Source of the DNA: Distichodus sexfasciatus
Lineage: Eukaryota; Chordata; Actinopteri; Characiformes; Distichodontidae
Assembly: GCA_032718565.1 (NCBI GenBank)
Contig: JAVGVS010000001.1
Coordinates: forward strand, 6,856,495-6,920,494
Reading direction: 5' to 3'
DNA length: 64,000 bases
Position 1 is the first letter of the stretch; every line of letters starts with the position of its first letter. A model generated the notes under the pieces. That model searched no databases. It was not told the DNA's origin and saw nothing but the letters and a program-made list of their open reading frames with translations. Of the stretch, positions 37,701-51,000 are shown piece by piece. The position numbers were made by a program, and so were the translations under genes.

Positions 37701-40700
37701 CTGTAATCTAGCTATAATATAAATATATATCTAAAAGTTTTTGGGGCAGATGTTGGCGTAACGGTTAGGGCGTTCGCCCGTGATCTGAAGGTCACCGGTT
37801 CGAATCCCAGACTGGTAAAGCTACCACTGAGGTACTCATGAGCAAGGTACTGTCCCCAAGCACTGCTCCTTGGGCACTGCCCATGTTAGCTGCCCTGCTC
37901 CTTTACATTTCGTTGTGGTGCATTGTGTGCTGTGCTGTGGTGTTCTGTTTTTACTATGACAAATAATCACTCACTTTCACCTATAGAGTATCTGTATTGT
38001 TTTGTGTATGAGGACTATACATTTGCTTTTGGTTACAGAGGTTAAGATTAGGGTTAGATAGCAAAATGAGAGTCTGTGTGATCACACAGAGTTCTACTAA
38101 GATCCGTCAGTTCACTAGTGACACTCTAAGTTTATCAAGCAGCCTGAGGCTGGGTTATCTTGCTACTTGAAAGAGGTTATCCTTTATGACCAAAGCTAAA
38201 GGAACACGCACCTACCCCTCACACATTCACACATCCCACCCCCAGCCCCTCACGCACACCCACACACACACATACACACTGTTGGGCCAGCTGGACTCTG
38301 GCTCTGTGGGTGTGCTCAGCTGGAGAGTCAGAGTGGCCCTGAGTGAGATTAGAGTTGAACATCCTGGATTAGAGAGGCACTGTGTAGCCTTCACACACTT
38401 TTCAAGGACAGTCCTCTGCCTTCTGTTTGCTGTTGACTTCAGGCTGTTTTGTTGGGCTTGCAAGGGGTTTGACCTTAACTCTGTAGGGGGTAAGATGCTT
38501 GGTGAGAGGTCGAGCTTTTAGTATGCAGTCTGGGAGCCAAAAGCATCAACCTCCAAAGTTCCTAGAGAAATAAAGTTATCAAAAGTGTGCTGCTGGCATC
38601 TAAATCTGGTACTGTATCGAATGACCAGTATTCCTCGTGCCATGAACATCTGCAGGGATTCTCCTCTGCACATTCTTTTCTCTATCAGTCCTGGGAATCT
38701 CTCAGTATGGGAATAGCTCTTGCATGTTACCGCTCTGGCCTGCGTCCCTCGGAACGCTCTGTTAAACAAGTTACTGGAGAGAGTGACGGAGACATTCCTC
38801 CACCAGACTCCAGCGTGGAGAGTGACTCTCCCGAGGTCTGCCCAGGATTCCTGCCACCGCTGTCTCTTTCCTCCACTGCTGCCTCATTCTCCCCCCTCAC
38901 CTCTTCTCCCCGTTTAATTTCCACCCCTGTTTCCACAACTCGGTCCTTTTCTCTTTATCCTTCTCTTTCCTTTTTTTTTATATTTTCACACTCTGTCCCA
39001 CCTCATCATTCCGGTGAATGGCATCTCTGTAAGAGATTATAGCGGGGCCTTCCTATAGCCTGGGCTTTTTTCCCCATCTCTCTTCTATCTTTCTCGGGCC
39101 TCTCTGGATTAATGAGCCTGTAAATCTCCCTTCGTTTTCTCTGCCTCGCCCCGCCTGTAGGGGATTTATGAGAAGACCCGGGACAGAGTGAATCAGTCTC
39201 GCCCACTCGATGTGGCCGTCGTCGCACGTCGAAAGGAACTGCCGGTTCTGTGAATGCGATCGCATGGCGTTAAACGAGCTTCCCTAGATTAGCACAGACT
39301 TTCTGATGAAAGATGAGATGTGATATCCAACATTGACCTTTTTGTGTCCTCGTAAAATCTGAAACCCTGTTTTATTTGGATTATAGAACCCTTTCTTTTG
39401 TCAAGGACGTCATACTGAATTGCTCACGAAAGCCAAGAAAACACAATCCATCTCAGGTGTTCCATAAAAAGCTCTTGACTGACAGCAGTTTTGTTTGCTG
39501 GGTGCTAAATCTGTAGCAACCTGTCCAAGCCTGGGCCTGTAGGGCAGGAGATATGTCAGAATGAGAGCTGTGCGTTGTGTACTGACTGTGTGTGTGTCTC
39601 TTTCGTCACTATGGTTCAGCAGTTTGGGAGGAAGCTCTTCTCCTGTCATCAGAACTCCATAAAAAGAGTCTGTTCTGAGCTCATAGCTATCTGTCAGTTC
39701 TCTGCTCTTCGTGGCTTGTACCTCACTCTTAATTAAAGCCGTGTTATTAGAACTACACACGCCCCCTTTACACACACACACACACACACACAAACTGACA
39801 TCAGTCCTAGGGAATGTTGGCCATTGTTGCATCTCCTATATTCTTCCTGAGGCGATTTCTGTGGTGTATTGAGAAAAATATAGCTTTGCTGTAATCCCAC
39901 GCTCAGTCTTTGGTCTTAGTGTTATTTTTATTCTTTAGAAATGAACATGTGTATGAAAACAGGCAGCTGATTGGCTAACATACCTCCGTTATTGGAAAAG
40001 TATGACCTAGCTGTGCCTTCGCAGTAAGTAGGCGATGTATGCCAAGGGGCAGCATGTGTGGAATGGCTATTCTTGCCGCTTAGCCTCGTCTGATGTCATT
40101 GTCCCTCACATGGTCACCCCTAATGTAGGTATTTTGACACAGCACCTTACGCTTGCAACTAAAACTAGTAACGAGAAAGAGAGACCTCACTGGGCCAGGT
40201 GTAAGTTGAGAGGCCTGTGTAAGTGTCTGAGGGGAAGTGAGTGGACACTGACTCACCTCTGACCAGCACCCGGGCTTAACACATAGCACTACTCATAGTG
40301 GGATGACAAATACAGTATACAGTAAATCACACCACAGTAATATGGCTGTGGTGTCATGCAGATTAATATTGTGGATTATGCCTAATATTACAGGGTTAGA
40401 AAATGTCTGTTTATTTTAATAATTTTGAATGTTAGTCTTTTTTTTTTAACAATTTGTTTAAGCGAGAAAGTCTGGTCACATAAAACATACTATACATAGA
40501 ATCTTAGGGGTGTGCAAAAAAATTGACTCGAATTGCGAATCTTTCTCTGTCGATTCAAAATTGATTCATGTATTCCAAAAAAAAAAAAAAAATCATATTT
40601 TTCAACTTACGTAATGGCACAAGTTTACTTTTCCCAGACACAAGATCAGCTCACCAATTATATAGATGGCGCAATGTGGAAATCTGCCCAGATAGACCTC

Positions 40701-41268
40701 CTTCACATGAGCTTGAAGGAAATGCAGTAGTATGTGTACATATGCATTAGATTTAGTAACTCCATTTGATTCATTATGATTTTTTTGTTGATCTGCTACA
40801 GTCAAATGGGAAAAGTAACGCAAAACAACAATCTGGAAACAAATTCATCTATGTATTGAATTGTGAATCGCTTTTGAATCGTTGATCGATTTTCAATCGA
40901 ATCGTGAGCCCAAAAATCAGAATCGAATCAGCGTTAGACCAAATTGTGCAACCATAGTGTCTACATTATTAATAATTTATACACACTAACATCTTTATAA
41001 TATTCTCACCTTACAGATAGAATTTATTCAAATTTTTTATAATTTTCTATTAAAAAATCAACGACGAATCAACGAATATTATTTTAAACAGTGCTGTTTA
41101 TCATTTTATTGTCCGCTATTTGGAGAATATTGTTTGTAGTAATTGTCACTTATATTGTAAGTATGTGTTTTGCAATAATAACTTTGTTTCAGTCTGAATG
41201 CAACAGCGCAAGAGTTTTGAAAATCTGTTAACATTAATCAAAGTTATGGACAGCTTTTTGACTGACGG

Positions 41269-41303
<35 letters not shown>

Positions 41304-44300
41304 TAAAGGACCTTATTTTGCGAAATGGCAAACTTTTTCCTGTAAGAATGTTATAATACCAAAACAAGTTTAGCACATGTAAAATGAAGTCCGCTCCTTC
41401 CAAATAGTGTGTGAAAGACGGGCCACTCTGCAGCAGGAGAGTTACATGTTATAGAAAATGCCTCCAGACGAGGGCAAAACAAAAATGGGCTGAAGGTGTT
41501 TGGGGTGAGATGTGGATTAGTAGATTATTATCAGTCTCACATTAAAGAGGTGGGGAGGCAGAGAATGTTCTCCCTTTAACCTCCAGAACATTCCGTCTGC
41601 AGATGAGAGGCTGAGATTAAAGTGCGTGCTCTACACACGTTCTCCATGTAGGGTGCAGGTATGCCACGTACGCCTGCCTGCGTAAGCGTGGGTGTGTAAC
41701 AGGAGCTGCAGTCATGTGTCTTGATGCAGACGCGTGCAGCTCCTGTGGTCAGCACTGTCCTGTCCCCATGCTCTCATGTCTTTGGTATGGACGGTGTCAT
41801 CTCCTGCCTGTCCTGCTGCCCCCTGAAACTTCCACCCCAGTCTAACCATTCGGTTTGTCCAGGCAGACCATGACCTAGAATCCCAGTCCCCATGCATGAG
41901 TGTGTGAAGAGCTCCAGCAGCTGAGGAAACAAGGGAAGGCTGCGCTAAACCGCATTCCGTCCCAGAGGCGTCTGCCTCCGATATGGGTGGGGGGACTCAC
42001 TCGGTTCGAATGCTTTCCGGGCATGAAGAAATCATTCCTCCAGACACTTAGGCATCAGAGATGAAAAATGACCCGGCTGCCACTTTCCCCTCCTCATAAC
42101 TTGACGTTGCAGGTGTTTGCTGAGCAGTCCCGACTTCCTCTTCCAACTGTATTGGAAAGGAGAAGATTCACAACGCCAGATTTCCATGTTACTCCTGCCG
42201 TCAGTGTTTAAGTGATGATTTGATATGATATGGGTTATGGGTGGACCGATTATCAGGGTCCGATATTAGGTGTTTTGCCGATTATTGGTATCGATGTTTC
42301 ATTTTTACCGTCGCTGATTAATGGTTTGAGCCGGATCGGCCCCAGTACCGGGGGCAGAACAGGAACGCTTTAAATAGACGGTAAAGGTAAACAAACATAT
42401 GCATGCAGCACGTCAACATCACTGATAGAATCTCGTCTAAAAATCTCAAACAAATTCCATCTAAACAACACAATTCCAACACCAAACACATAAATAAATA
42501 AAGAACAAAAACACTGCGTAGGTCTACGTGGAGGAAAGACGGCTGTAGAATCTATACTACCACGGGTAACCATGCATACCGTATATCATATGAAAGTTGA
42601 GACTCCACAGATTACGCAGATAATATGTATTTTTTTGGACGAACATGATTTTTTTTTTTTCATGTTCTGCTGTGTTGCATCTTCCTTTATTCTGACCCAG
42701 TAACATGTATGCTGATTCCACAGTAATCTCACAAGTGTTACCTTTATAATGATACCAAAAGCATCAAAATAAACATTGCGGTTGCTGAAATATACACATT
42801 TTATTTTGGGGATCTTTTTTAGAGCAAAAATCTGTAAAACAGTCTCAGGGCTTAACAGGTTAACTAATTACAAGGTGCGTTACTGTGGCTCCTCTGCCGT
42901 CTCTTTTCTCTGTGTCGTTTGCCCTCGACTTGTTGCTTCATTTAGTATACAACAGTCTCTGATTAGTTACATGTCACACGAGTAGTAGCCAGTCATCGCT
43001 GAAGCCTTGTTGTCACTCACACCACACTCGTACACAAGCGCAATGTGAAGCTCCAACAAGGAGAAGAGGACAGAGGAGTCTCAGCTGAGCTTGGTGCTTG
43101 TAGAATTCAAAATGTTCAAGATTTCCTTTTCTTGTTTCGATATCGGTTCCAAATATTGGTTATCAACCCCGTTAACTAGCAGTAATCTGGATCAATATCG
43201 GCCCTGAAAAAACTATATCTGTCGACCTCTAAAGTGGGTTTCTTGAAGGTTGGCACGTGAAGCTAGGCAAAGTGAGTCAAGTTTATTCATATACCACATA
43301 ATCATACCTAGAGGTTATTCAATGTGCTTCATGGCAATGTAATAGGTTTTTAAAAAAGAAACCATTTGACAGGTACTGAAAATATGTCAAAGAAATGCAA
43401 TGAAAGAAGATTGTTTAAGACATTAGAGAATCACATTAAGTGAAAGTGAGTGATTATTTGTCATTGTGAACACAGCACACAGTGCACCACAACCAAATGT
43501 GACCTCTGCATGTGACCCATCCGTGAAGGAGCATTGGACAGCTGACATGGGCAGCGCCCAGGGAGCAGAGCTTGGGGACAGTATCTTGCTCATGAGTACC
43601 TTTACTGGTAACTTTATCCGGCGACCTTCCAGTCACAGGGTGAACTCCCTATCTGCTACGCTCTTATCATCACTAGATGAGCTGCTCCTGCACATCTCAG
43701 AGACCAGGATTATACACATCAAACGTATCAGAGATGTATTTCTACCACAAACCATTAAGTGACAAGCCAGTGCATGGTCTTGAGAACTGCAGTGCTGCAA
43801 TCTCTTTTCTTGGTTTTGGCTAGATCTTTGCCGGGTTGCATTTTGAATGACCTGGAGCTGTTGAATGGAATTTTTGGGGATCATTAATCACAGGTCGACA
43901 CTTTTATGAAGCATGTTTGATGGGATTGTGTTAAGCTATTGTTTATTATTCCCTTCGTCAGACGTCCGGGCCAGTCCATCTACTGTCAGACTGCAGCCGA
44001 GGATAATGTTCTCATTGCTTGGTGTCGGAGCAGTGGGCCGTCAACATTGCGTAACGTGAGCCTCAGCAGTGGCATAAACGAGCAAATGGATGAGGGAGAG
44101 AGGAGTCTTGGCCCTGATGTAATTAAGAGCCCCCGCAGGCGCCCTGCGGTCAGGAGTTGGTACAGCGTGTCCATCTGCATTGTCCAGCTCCGTGTTGGGG
44201 TCCTGCGTCGGACGCCATGGCCTTTCTGCGACCGGGCCGGGGACCGTTCCTTATGGAGACGCAGGCTCCGAACACAGCATTCTTCACATTCCGGCCCGGG

Positions 44301-47300
44301 CTGCCACTGTGCCCACTGGGGTGTGGGAGGCCAGTGTGGCTGTGTTCCAGTAAGCAGGTCAGCCCGGAGCCTCTCAGACTGAGAGCTCAGACCTCCGCTC
44401 GTGCTGCACCAAGCACTGAATGTGGTCTAAATTGAGTTGATCACATTTTGTGGTGTAGTTGCTCTCCCACAGTTTTCGCTCACTGTGTGATTCCTGAACA
44501 TAAGTAAAGTCTCAGTTTCTTTCTATTCCATAATATTTTACTCCAGCTCCAGATTTGAGTCTGACAACTGTAACATTTTTAGACCGTTATTGATTTAGAT
44601 TTTTTGAGGATTTAAACATGATGGAGGATTGGAGGATTTTAACCACAAAGTTGAGTTGCTTGATCACCTTTCTGTTAAAGTGCTATAATTCCATTCCCAC
44701 AATTCTCAATTATATACATAGAGAGAGGGACAAAACATAAATAAATGAAAAATATTTTTTCTGATTTGTTATGATCAGATATCTTGACATTAAATGTCTT
44801 CTAAATTAACTGTTTCATCTTCATTAATAGTAGTTTGATATATTCTGTACATCTTGGAAAAAATACAAGTCAAATGTACTGCATAAAAAAGTGTTGGACA
44901 CGTTACTTTAAAAAAGTAATTAGTTATAGTTACTAGTTACTTCTCCCAAAATGTAACTGGGTTAGTAGCTGAGTTACAGCATTCTAAATGTAACTAGTTA
45001 CCAGGAAAAGTAACTATTGAGTTACCTTTTAAAAATGTTCAAATATGTCAATGAATTTGGATCTCTTTCCCCTTTAATGGAAGCCTGTGACGATGAGAGG
45101 TGCTTCATGAAAACACTTTTTCCCAAGCAAAAACTACATTCACATATACATTTTTGCCTTTTATCTCAGTGAGGGGAACAGTATTCTCTGTACTTCAGTT
45201 TTAAAACCATCACTTTTGAATTCTCTGGTTTTGTCATTGCTGCATGCCTCTCTTGGTCAGTTGGTCTTATGTGTGCGTGTGTGTGTGTGTGAACGCTCGC
45301 CCAACTGTGCCTCTGATTGCCTTATCATGCAATTTTACTCTTCTTTAGCCAATCATCATCACTTATTCAGTTGTTTCACCCTCCCCCCACCAAAGAAAAG
45401 AATTAAAAACTTGAGAGAGCCGAGTCGGACAAAAAGAGCTTTATCGAGCTTAAGTATAGTAACAAGCCGCATTTTGTTCTCAGTAACGGTAATGACGTTG
45501 TATTGATGGAAAAAGTCATTAATTGTATTACCCCTTACTGAAAAAAGTAACATAATTATTCCCATCAGTGATAAAAACACAAAAATAGCCAATAGTGGAG
45601 TTGCAGTGACTTTGCAAAACCAGCACTGTTAACAGATCTGAAGGTTCCATAATTTTCTCGTTCTGTTTCTTATTTAATTGTCAGTTATTAGCAGTTGTTA
45701 TTGCAGAAACATATTCATCAACAGTTCATATCAGGCACATGGTCTTTCTGGTCAGACTCTATTCCAGACTACGAGAATTCCCTCTCTTTTAAAGCCACTT
45801 AGATAATGGCCTGCTGAACTCGCCCGGCTGAGTGGAGGTCCTGTATGTAAAAGGGGAAACTCGTAGAACTTGTATCCTGGTGATGTGTGTACATTTCAGA
45901 TCTGTACATCTCCTTGTAGTCAGACGTCTCAGCGTCAGCAAACACACAGAGACGGTAGAAGCTCAGAGCAACAGGGTGTGATAGAGACATTCTTGGAAGT
46001 CACCAGAAAACATCCCAGCACTGTGAACATGCCAACTTCTTCCCTGGAGCTGAATGTAGAGACAAACCCACATGTATTAGTGGTCAGAGTAAAGTCTAAT
46101 ATATCAGCCAGACCTCCGCAGGCAGCAGACCACAACACGCCGCCTTCATAATTGGAATGGCATCGCAACCTCCAACTTAATGAAGAATATGTAATAGACA
46201 CAGAAAGTCCCCCGCAGCCATGCAGGTATTCTGTCTCACCTTATTTTCACCAGATGAGATTTTTTGATCAGACAAACAAGTTTATGTTGTTTTTGACTGG
46301 CTCTGAACCCATCCACAAGAGTGACTGAGAAGCTTTAATGAGACAAATGAACTGTAAAAGAACATAAGCTACGTCATAAACACTTTATAGGAAGGGGGAA
46401 AAATGAAGGCGTGCGAGGGTGAATTTACGCACACCTGCACACATGCTCATGGGTTTATGATTACATCTGGTGCTCTTTTATAGTGAATGATGAGAACTAT
46501 TACTGACGGCGGGTGATCTTAAAATATGCATTAAGTAGGATAAAATGCTTAATTTAGAAGAATGGCCCACTTTAAGACGTCAGCTTGACCCATTTGTAAC
46601 GTTGAATGCACACTCCACAAAATGGGAAAGTAGTCCAGCATTTAGGCTCATCACTGTCCCACTGTGCCAGCTGGAAACAAGCATTCACCAACCATTCTCA
46701 AGAAAGGATTGGTTCTTAGTCCCCACTTAAGCGGTTTTTACACAGATGTTCGCCCGTGGCTTCTAACTTGAGACCACTTCTTGGGTAAGAACGGAATCTA
46801 CGAAGGCTGAAGAGCACTCTCATGGAAACTGTATTGCACGCATGTATGTGGAAAACAATAGCTTCTTGTTTATTTTTCCAATGTCTTAACTTTCTTAAGA
46901 AAACTAATTAAGAAATTCTTGGTGATTGAGTCCCAGGAACTCCTGGAAGCCCTGACCAATAGTTAGGGTCCTCCACGTGTGGATGAGCACAATGGAGATG
47001 TTATTTTGCCTCATATATTGACACAAATTGAGCAGAAAATCCCACCCCTATCTTGAACCAGGCTATTGCTAGAAAGAAGTCCAGCATTTATTCCATGCAT
47101 TTATGCCTGCGTGTGTGTAATGGTCTGTGGGTTAGGTAATTGGCAAGTAAATTCCCAAAGCGTTATAGATTTTTCATATTCCAAAGCTTTTTTATTGGAT
47201 TTTTAAAGTAATCTTTTAAACGGATTTTTACTGTAACTTGTTTGAAAGCAGAAAAGGCCGTGGGAAAGCAAACTAATTTAAACAATGGAAGACAATGACT

Positions 47301-47985
47301 TCCAGATACATTAGATAGTCCTCTCCTGCAGAGACATTCTATAGGTTTGTACTGTGAAGGTTAGTGCCAGGCGGGAAACACTTGGAATCCATCTGGATAT
47401 AGAATAAATGCTTTGATAACAAAATGCATTTTTCTATATTTATTTTTTTTTCTATTGATTACTCACTAACATTATAAAATGTAAAAAAAATATTTTCTGA
47501 TCAATTGAAAATGAGAAGGTTTTGGGTAATTTTGAGCCGATTTGGACTCATTTTGGCCGATAAAATTAGCTGCTTTTGGCCTTTCTGGGAGAAAACTACA
47601 TTTTTGCGCATGACGGCGTTACACATGACAGTCGTGAGCGTTAATGTGTGTGTTTACATTGAGAATAATGTAATTAATGGATTTTTATGCAGTTACTTCA
47701 GTTTTTGTGCATGGAATTACTCACAAATAATTTCACATGCATACAGTATAATGTCCAGTAAGTCTTGTGATTCCGACGGTAAAAACACAAATTAATAAAC
47801 AACGCAAAAAACGTGCGTATCAGTCTCAAAGAGTTAAACAAAGGAGAGTGGGGAGGTGGAGAATGGTGGGAGAGAAACGAGGCAAACAAACAGATAGATT
47901 GAGAGATGGGGTAGAAAGAGACAAATGGAGAATAAATGACTGAAGTGGAGAGATAGATGTGGATATAGGGGAGAGACAGACAGAC

Positions 47986-48032
<47 letters not shown>

Positions 48033-51000
48033 CAAGTAGATCGATAGAGGGAGGTAGAGATAGCGAGCGAGCAAGCGAGAGAGAGGCCGGGATGTCTGTG
48101 TTTTTGTCCAGGCCTAATCTGAGTTTTTTCAGCCGTCGCCCTCCTTTTTTGTTCTTTTTTGTTCCCCTGCTTGCCTCCTTCTGCCTTCAGGCCTTGCTGG
48201 AGAGCCACTTCTTATCTGTGAAAGCAGCAGAGGCAGCTCCTGACAGTTGTTGTGGTTAGACCCACCTGTCTAATTTGCACCCCGCCGTCTGCAGGAATCC
48301 CTAGAGAAGGCAGATAGTGTGTGACATAGAACGATAATTCACACGACCATGCGCTTCATGCACGTGTCTGACTCCTGTGATAATGAAGCAAAAGATAAAC
48401 GTTACGGTGGCTGCCGTCACATTATTTATGGAGTTGATTCACATCTGCGGCCATGTCAGCATAGTTGGTGAGTGTTCATCCGAGCAGTGTGTGAGCTGGA
48501 GAGACATGAAGCAGCTCAATAATTACGCTGTAAAATCCTGGCTGATCTAATGCCACGTCACATACACACAGATCTGTCCCTGAGTCTCTGAGGAAATAAG
48601 AAGCATGTGTGACTGCTTCCAACCTTACTGTCCCTTCACTCCCTCATCTTCATACTTTAGACTAAACACAGGATGTTCAAGTGCACCATCAGAATTCTAA
48701 TAGAGCATTTGACTTTATAAAGCAGACACTGGGAGTGAAATAGAGCCAAAGACAGTTCTGCTTCAGTGCAGTTAAGAGTCTTCTTGCTGTCAAGGCACTT
48801 CTGTCCATCCGATCACACAGATGACTGCTAATCTTTAAGCCTCACATGTCTTGGGCATCAGCATGCTGCCTATTAAAGAGGTGCATAAATCTGTCATAAA
48901 GCTGTGGAGGCGATGTGGACATTCCAGACAGATTATTAGCAATCTACAATATCTGGTGAGGTAACTGTCTTGGTGGTCAGCCTTTTAGGGATCTTTGTCA
49001 TATTAGCCAAGCTAACTCTTTGTGCAAGCATGTGCGTGCTGGTTTTAACTGGTCATTAGTTTATACTTGTCTATAATAACAACCCTGCCAATCATAGCTT
49101 AAGGGCCTGTGTCCACTACACACATTTTTGGCATGGAGAGCGGTCAAAAACTCTGCGCCTCAGCGCTTGTTGTTGCTGTGTTACGAAAAGCACCATCGAC
49201 AACTTCCGCGTTCGTTCCTATTTCATGTAAACATTGTAACGTGTGTCTTTAAGATCGTAGTTTAACCAACATTAAAGGAGATTATCTTTACAATGGACAG
49301 AAATCGCATCTTGACATTAGCGGCAGCGTTTGACCTAGATACTCACATGTCTTCGAGATGTAGAGATTGGGTGCATGAGATAAACCATCTAAGAAAACCA
49401 CTGGGAGAGTAAAACTGTTTTATATGCCCCATCCCGTCCCTTCCCTTCCTCGATTTTGATTGGCTAGCAAGAGAGAAGTGACACTGACGAGCCCAGCGCT
49501 GTTCTAAAAGTTTCAACTTGAAGCGTTCTGAGGACTGCGGTAAAAAAAAAAACGCCGGTGGAGCCGTTTAGTGCTCTGAATGTTACAGCATTTGTATTAA
49601 AAATCTGCGCTGCCGGCACAAAAACCACATTTGGCCGACACAGGCCCTGAGTTGGTCCCCTTTATTTGTGACCACCCTGAACTCAGATTTGGAGCATTGG
49701 AGAGTTGCTGGTTTAAGTCCCGAACTTGGAAAGGTACCACTGAGGTGAAGTTGCATTTCGTTGTGATGCTCTGTGTTCTGTGCTGGAACATGTTCACAGT
49801 GACACTTTTGACACGTTTGCTTAGTACCAAAACCAGCTTCAGCGCTTCCTGTAAGAATTTTATTCACCTCTGGATACACCACACGTCCATCCAATTTTGC
49901 TGACTCCTTAACCAATACACTCCCAATAACCTGACCAGTTTAACTGGAACATTGTCTCAGGATATTATTTCATTTGGGCTTGAACCTCGATATATAGAAT
50001 TGCGTCACAAGGGTGTTGGTGGCCTAGTGGTAGGACACTCGCCTTTGGACCAAGAGGATGTGGGTTCGAGTCCGACCTCTGACTTTACCAACATTGGGTC
50101 CCTGAGCAAGACCCTTAACCCTAAGTTGCTCTCAGGGGAACTGTCCCTGAAATTAGCAAATGTAAGTTGCTCTGGATAAGAGCGTCTGCTGCATGCTGTA
50201 AATGTAAATGTCACATTGTGAACGTGTATATATGTATGTTTGCTAGTTAATCTACCTTTCTCTCTCTTCTTGCAATTGACTGCTGTAGATCCAGTTTTCG
50301 GTCTGGAACATTTCGCACTTGGCATCCATCCGCCACATGTATCCACTCCCTGTACCCTTTGCTTCAGTTTGAAAGACCTCTGCAGGGTCTTTGTAAAAAT
50401 TCCACAAAACGTTAAGCCGCGCCCACCGCTGGAAAATGTATAAAGCGGAAACAGTGCACTTGCCAAACCAACTTGAGCTGGGATTTCAACCATCGACCTT
50501 TATTGCCTCAAACTTGAATTGAATCGAATCAAAATCGTATCGTAGCAGACTTTGTAGTATCATGGAATCTATGTAATATTGTATTCAGAGGAAATTGGTG
50601 ATTTACACTCCTGACGCACCTGTCTCCAATCGCCCTAAAGCCCTGGCCATAAGAAACAGCTCAGTAACACATAAATGATCTCATTTGATTTGAGGTTTTA
50701 GGATCCTTTTCTGCTTCCGTTTGAACTGAGCTGAGTGTAAACGCTCAAGAATAAGGTTTAAAGTCCTCACTTCGTATCTCTTTTGCTCTCATTCACATGT
50801 TTTAGCTGGTGCCAGGTTAGAGGAGTTGTTAGACTTTACAGTAACTGTGTACTGATGGTTAAGAAACGACTGCTCATTCGCTCGACTCATATCAGCCACT
50901 GGAACAAACAGGGTGGGCTTCAGGGCAGCTGTTCCTCTTTGATTGTGCGGGACTGTCTCAACATGACTCAGCAAAACCAAACCAAAACAGACCACATTTA

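Noticed and set aside
38587..39042. 151-codon open frame in intron 23
   Set aside because: Ser/Pro/Phe-rich from C/T-rich sequence, with no domain. No matching splice phase to vwa8 exons.
41712..41897. 61-codon minus-strand open frame with balanced composition
   Set aside because: No family similarity, no splice context, and its length is within chance for a GC-richer patch.
47976..48032. GATA array as a CRISPR-like array
   Set aside because: Simple microsatellite with no spacers. The genome is a vertebrate.
50005..50493. 162-codon minus-strand open frame
   Set aside because: It runs across the SINE-B copy in antisense. No protein family is recognised.
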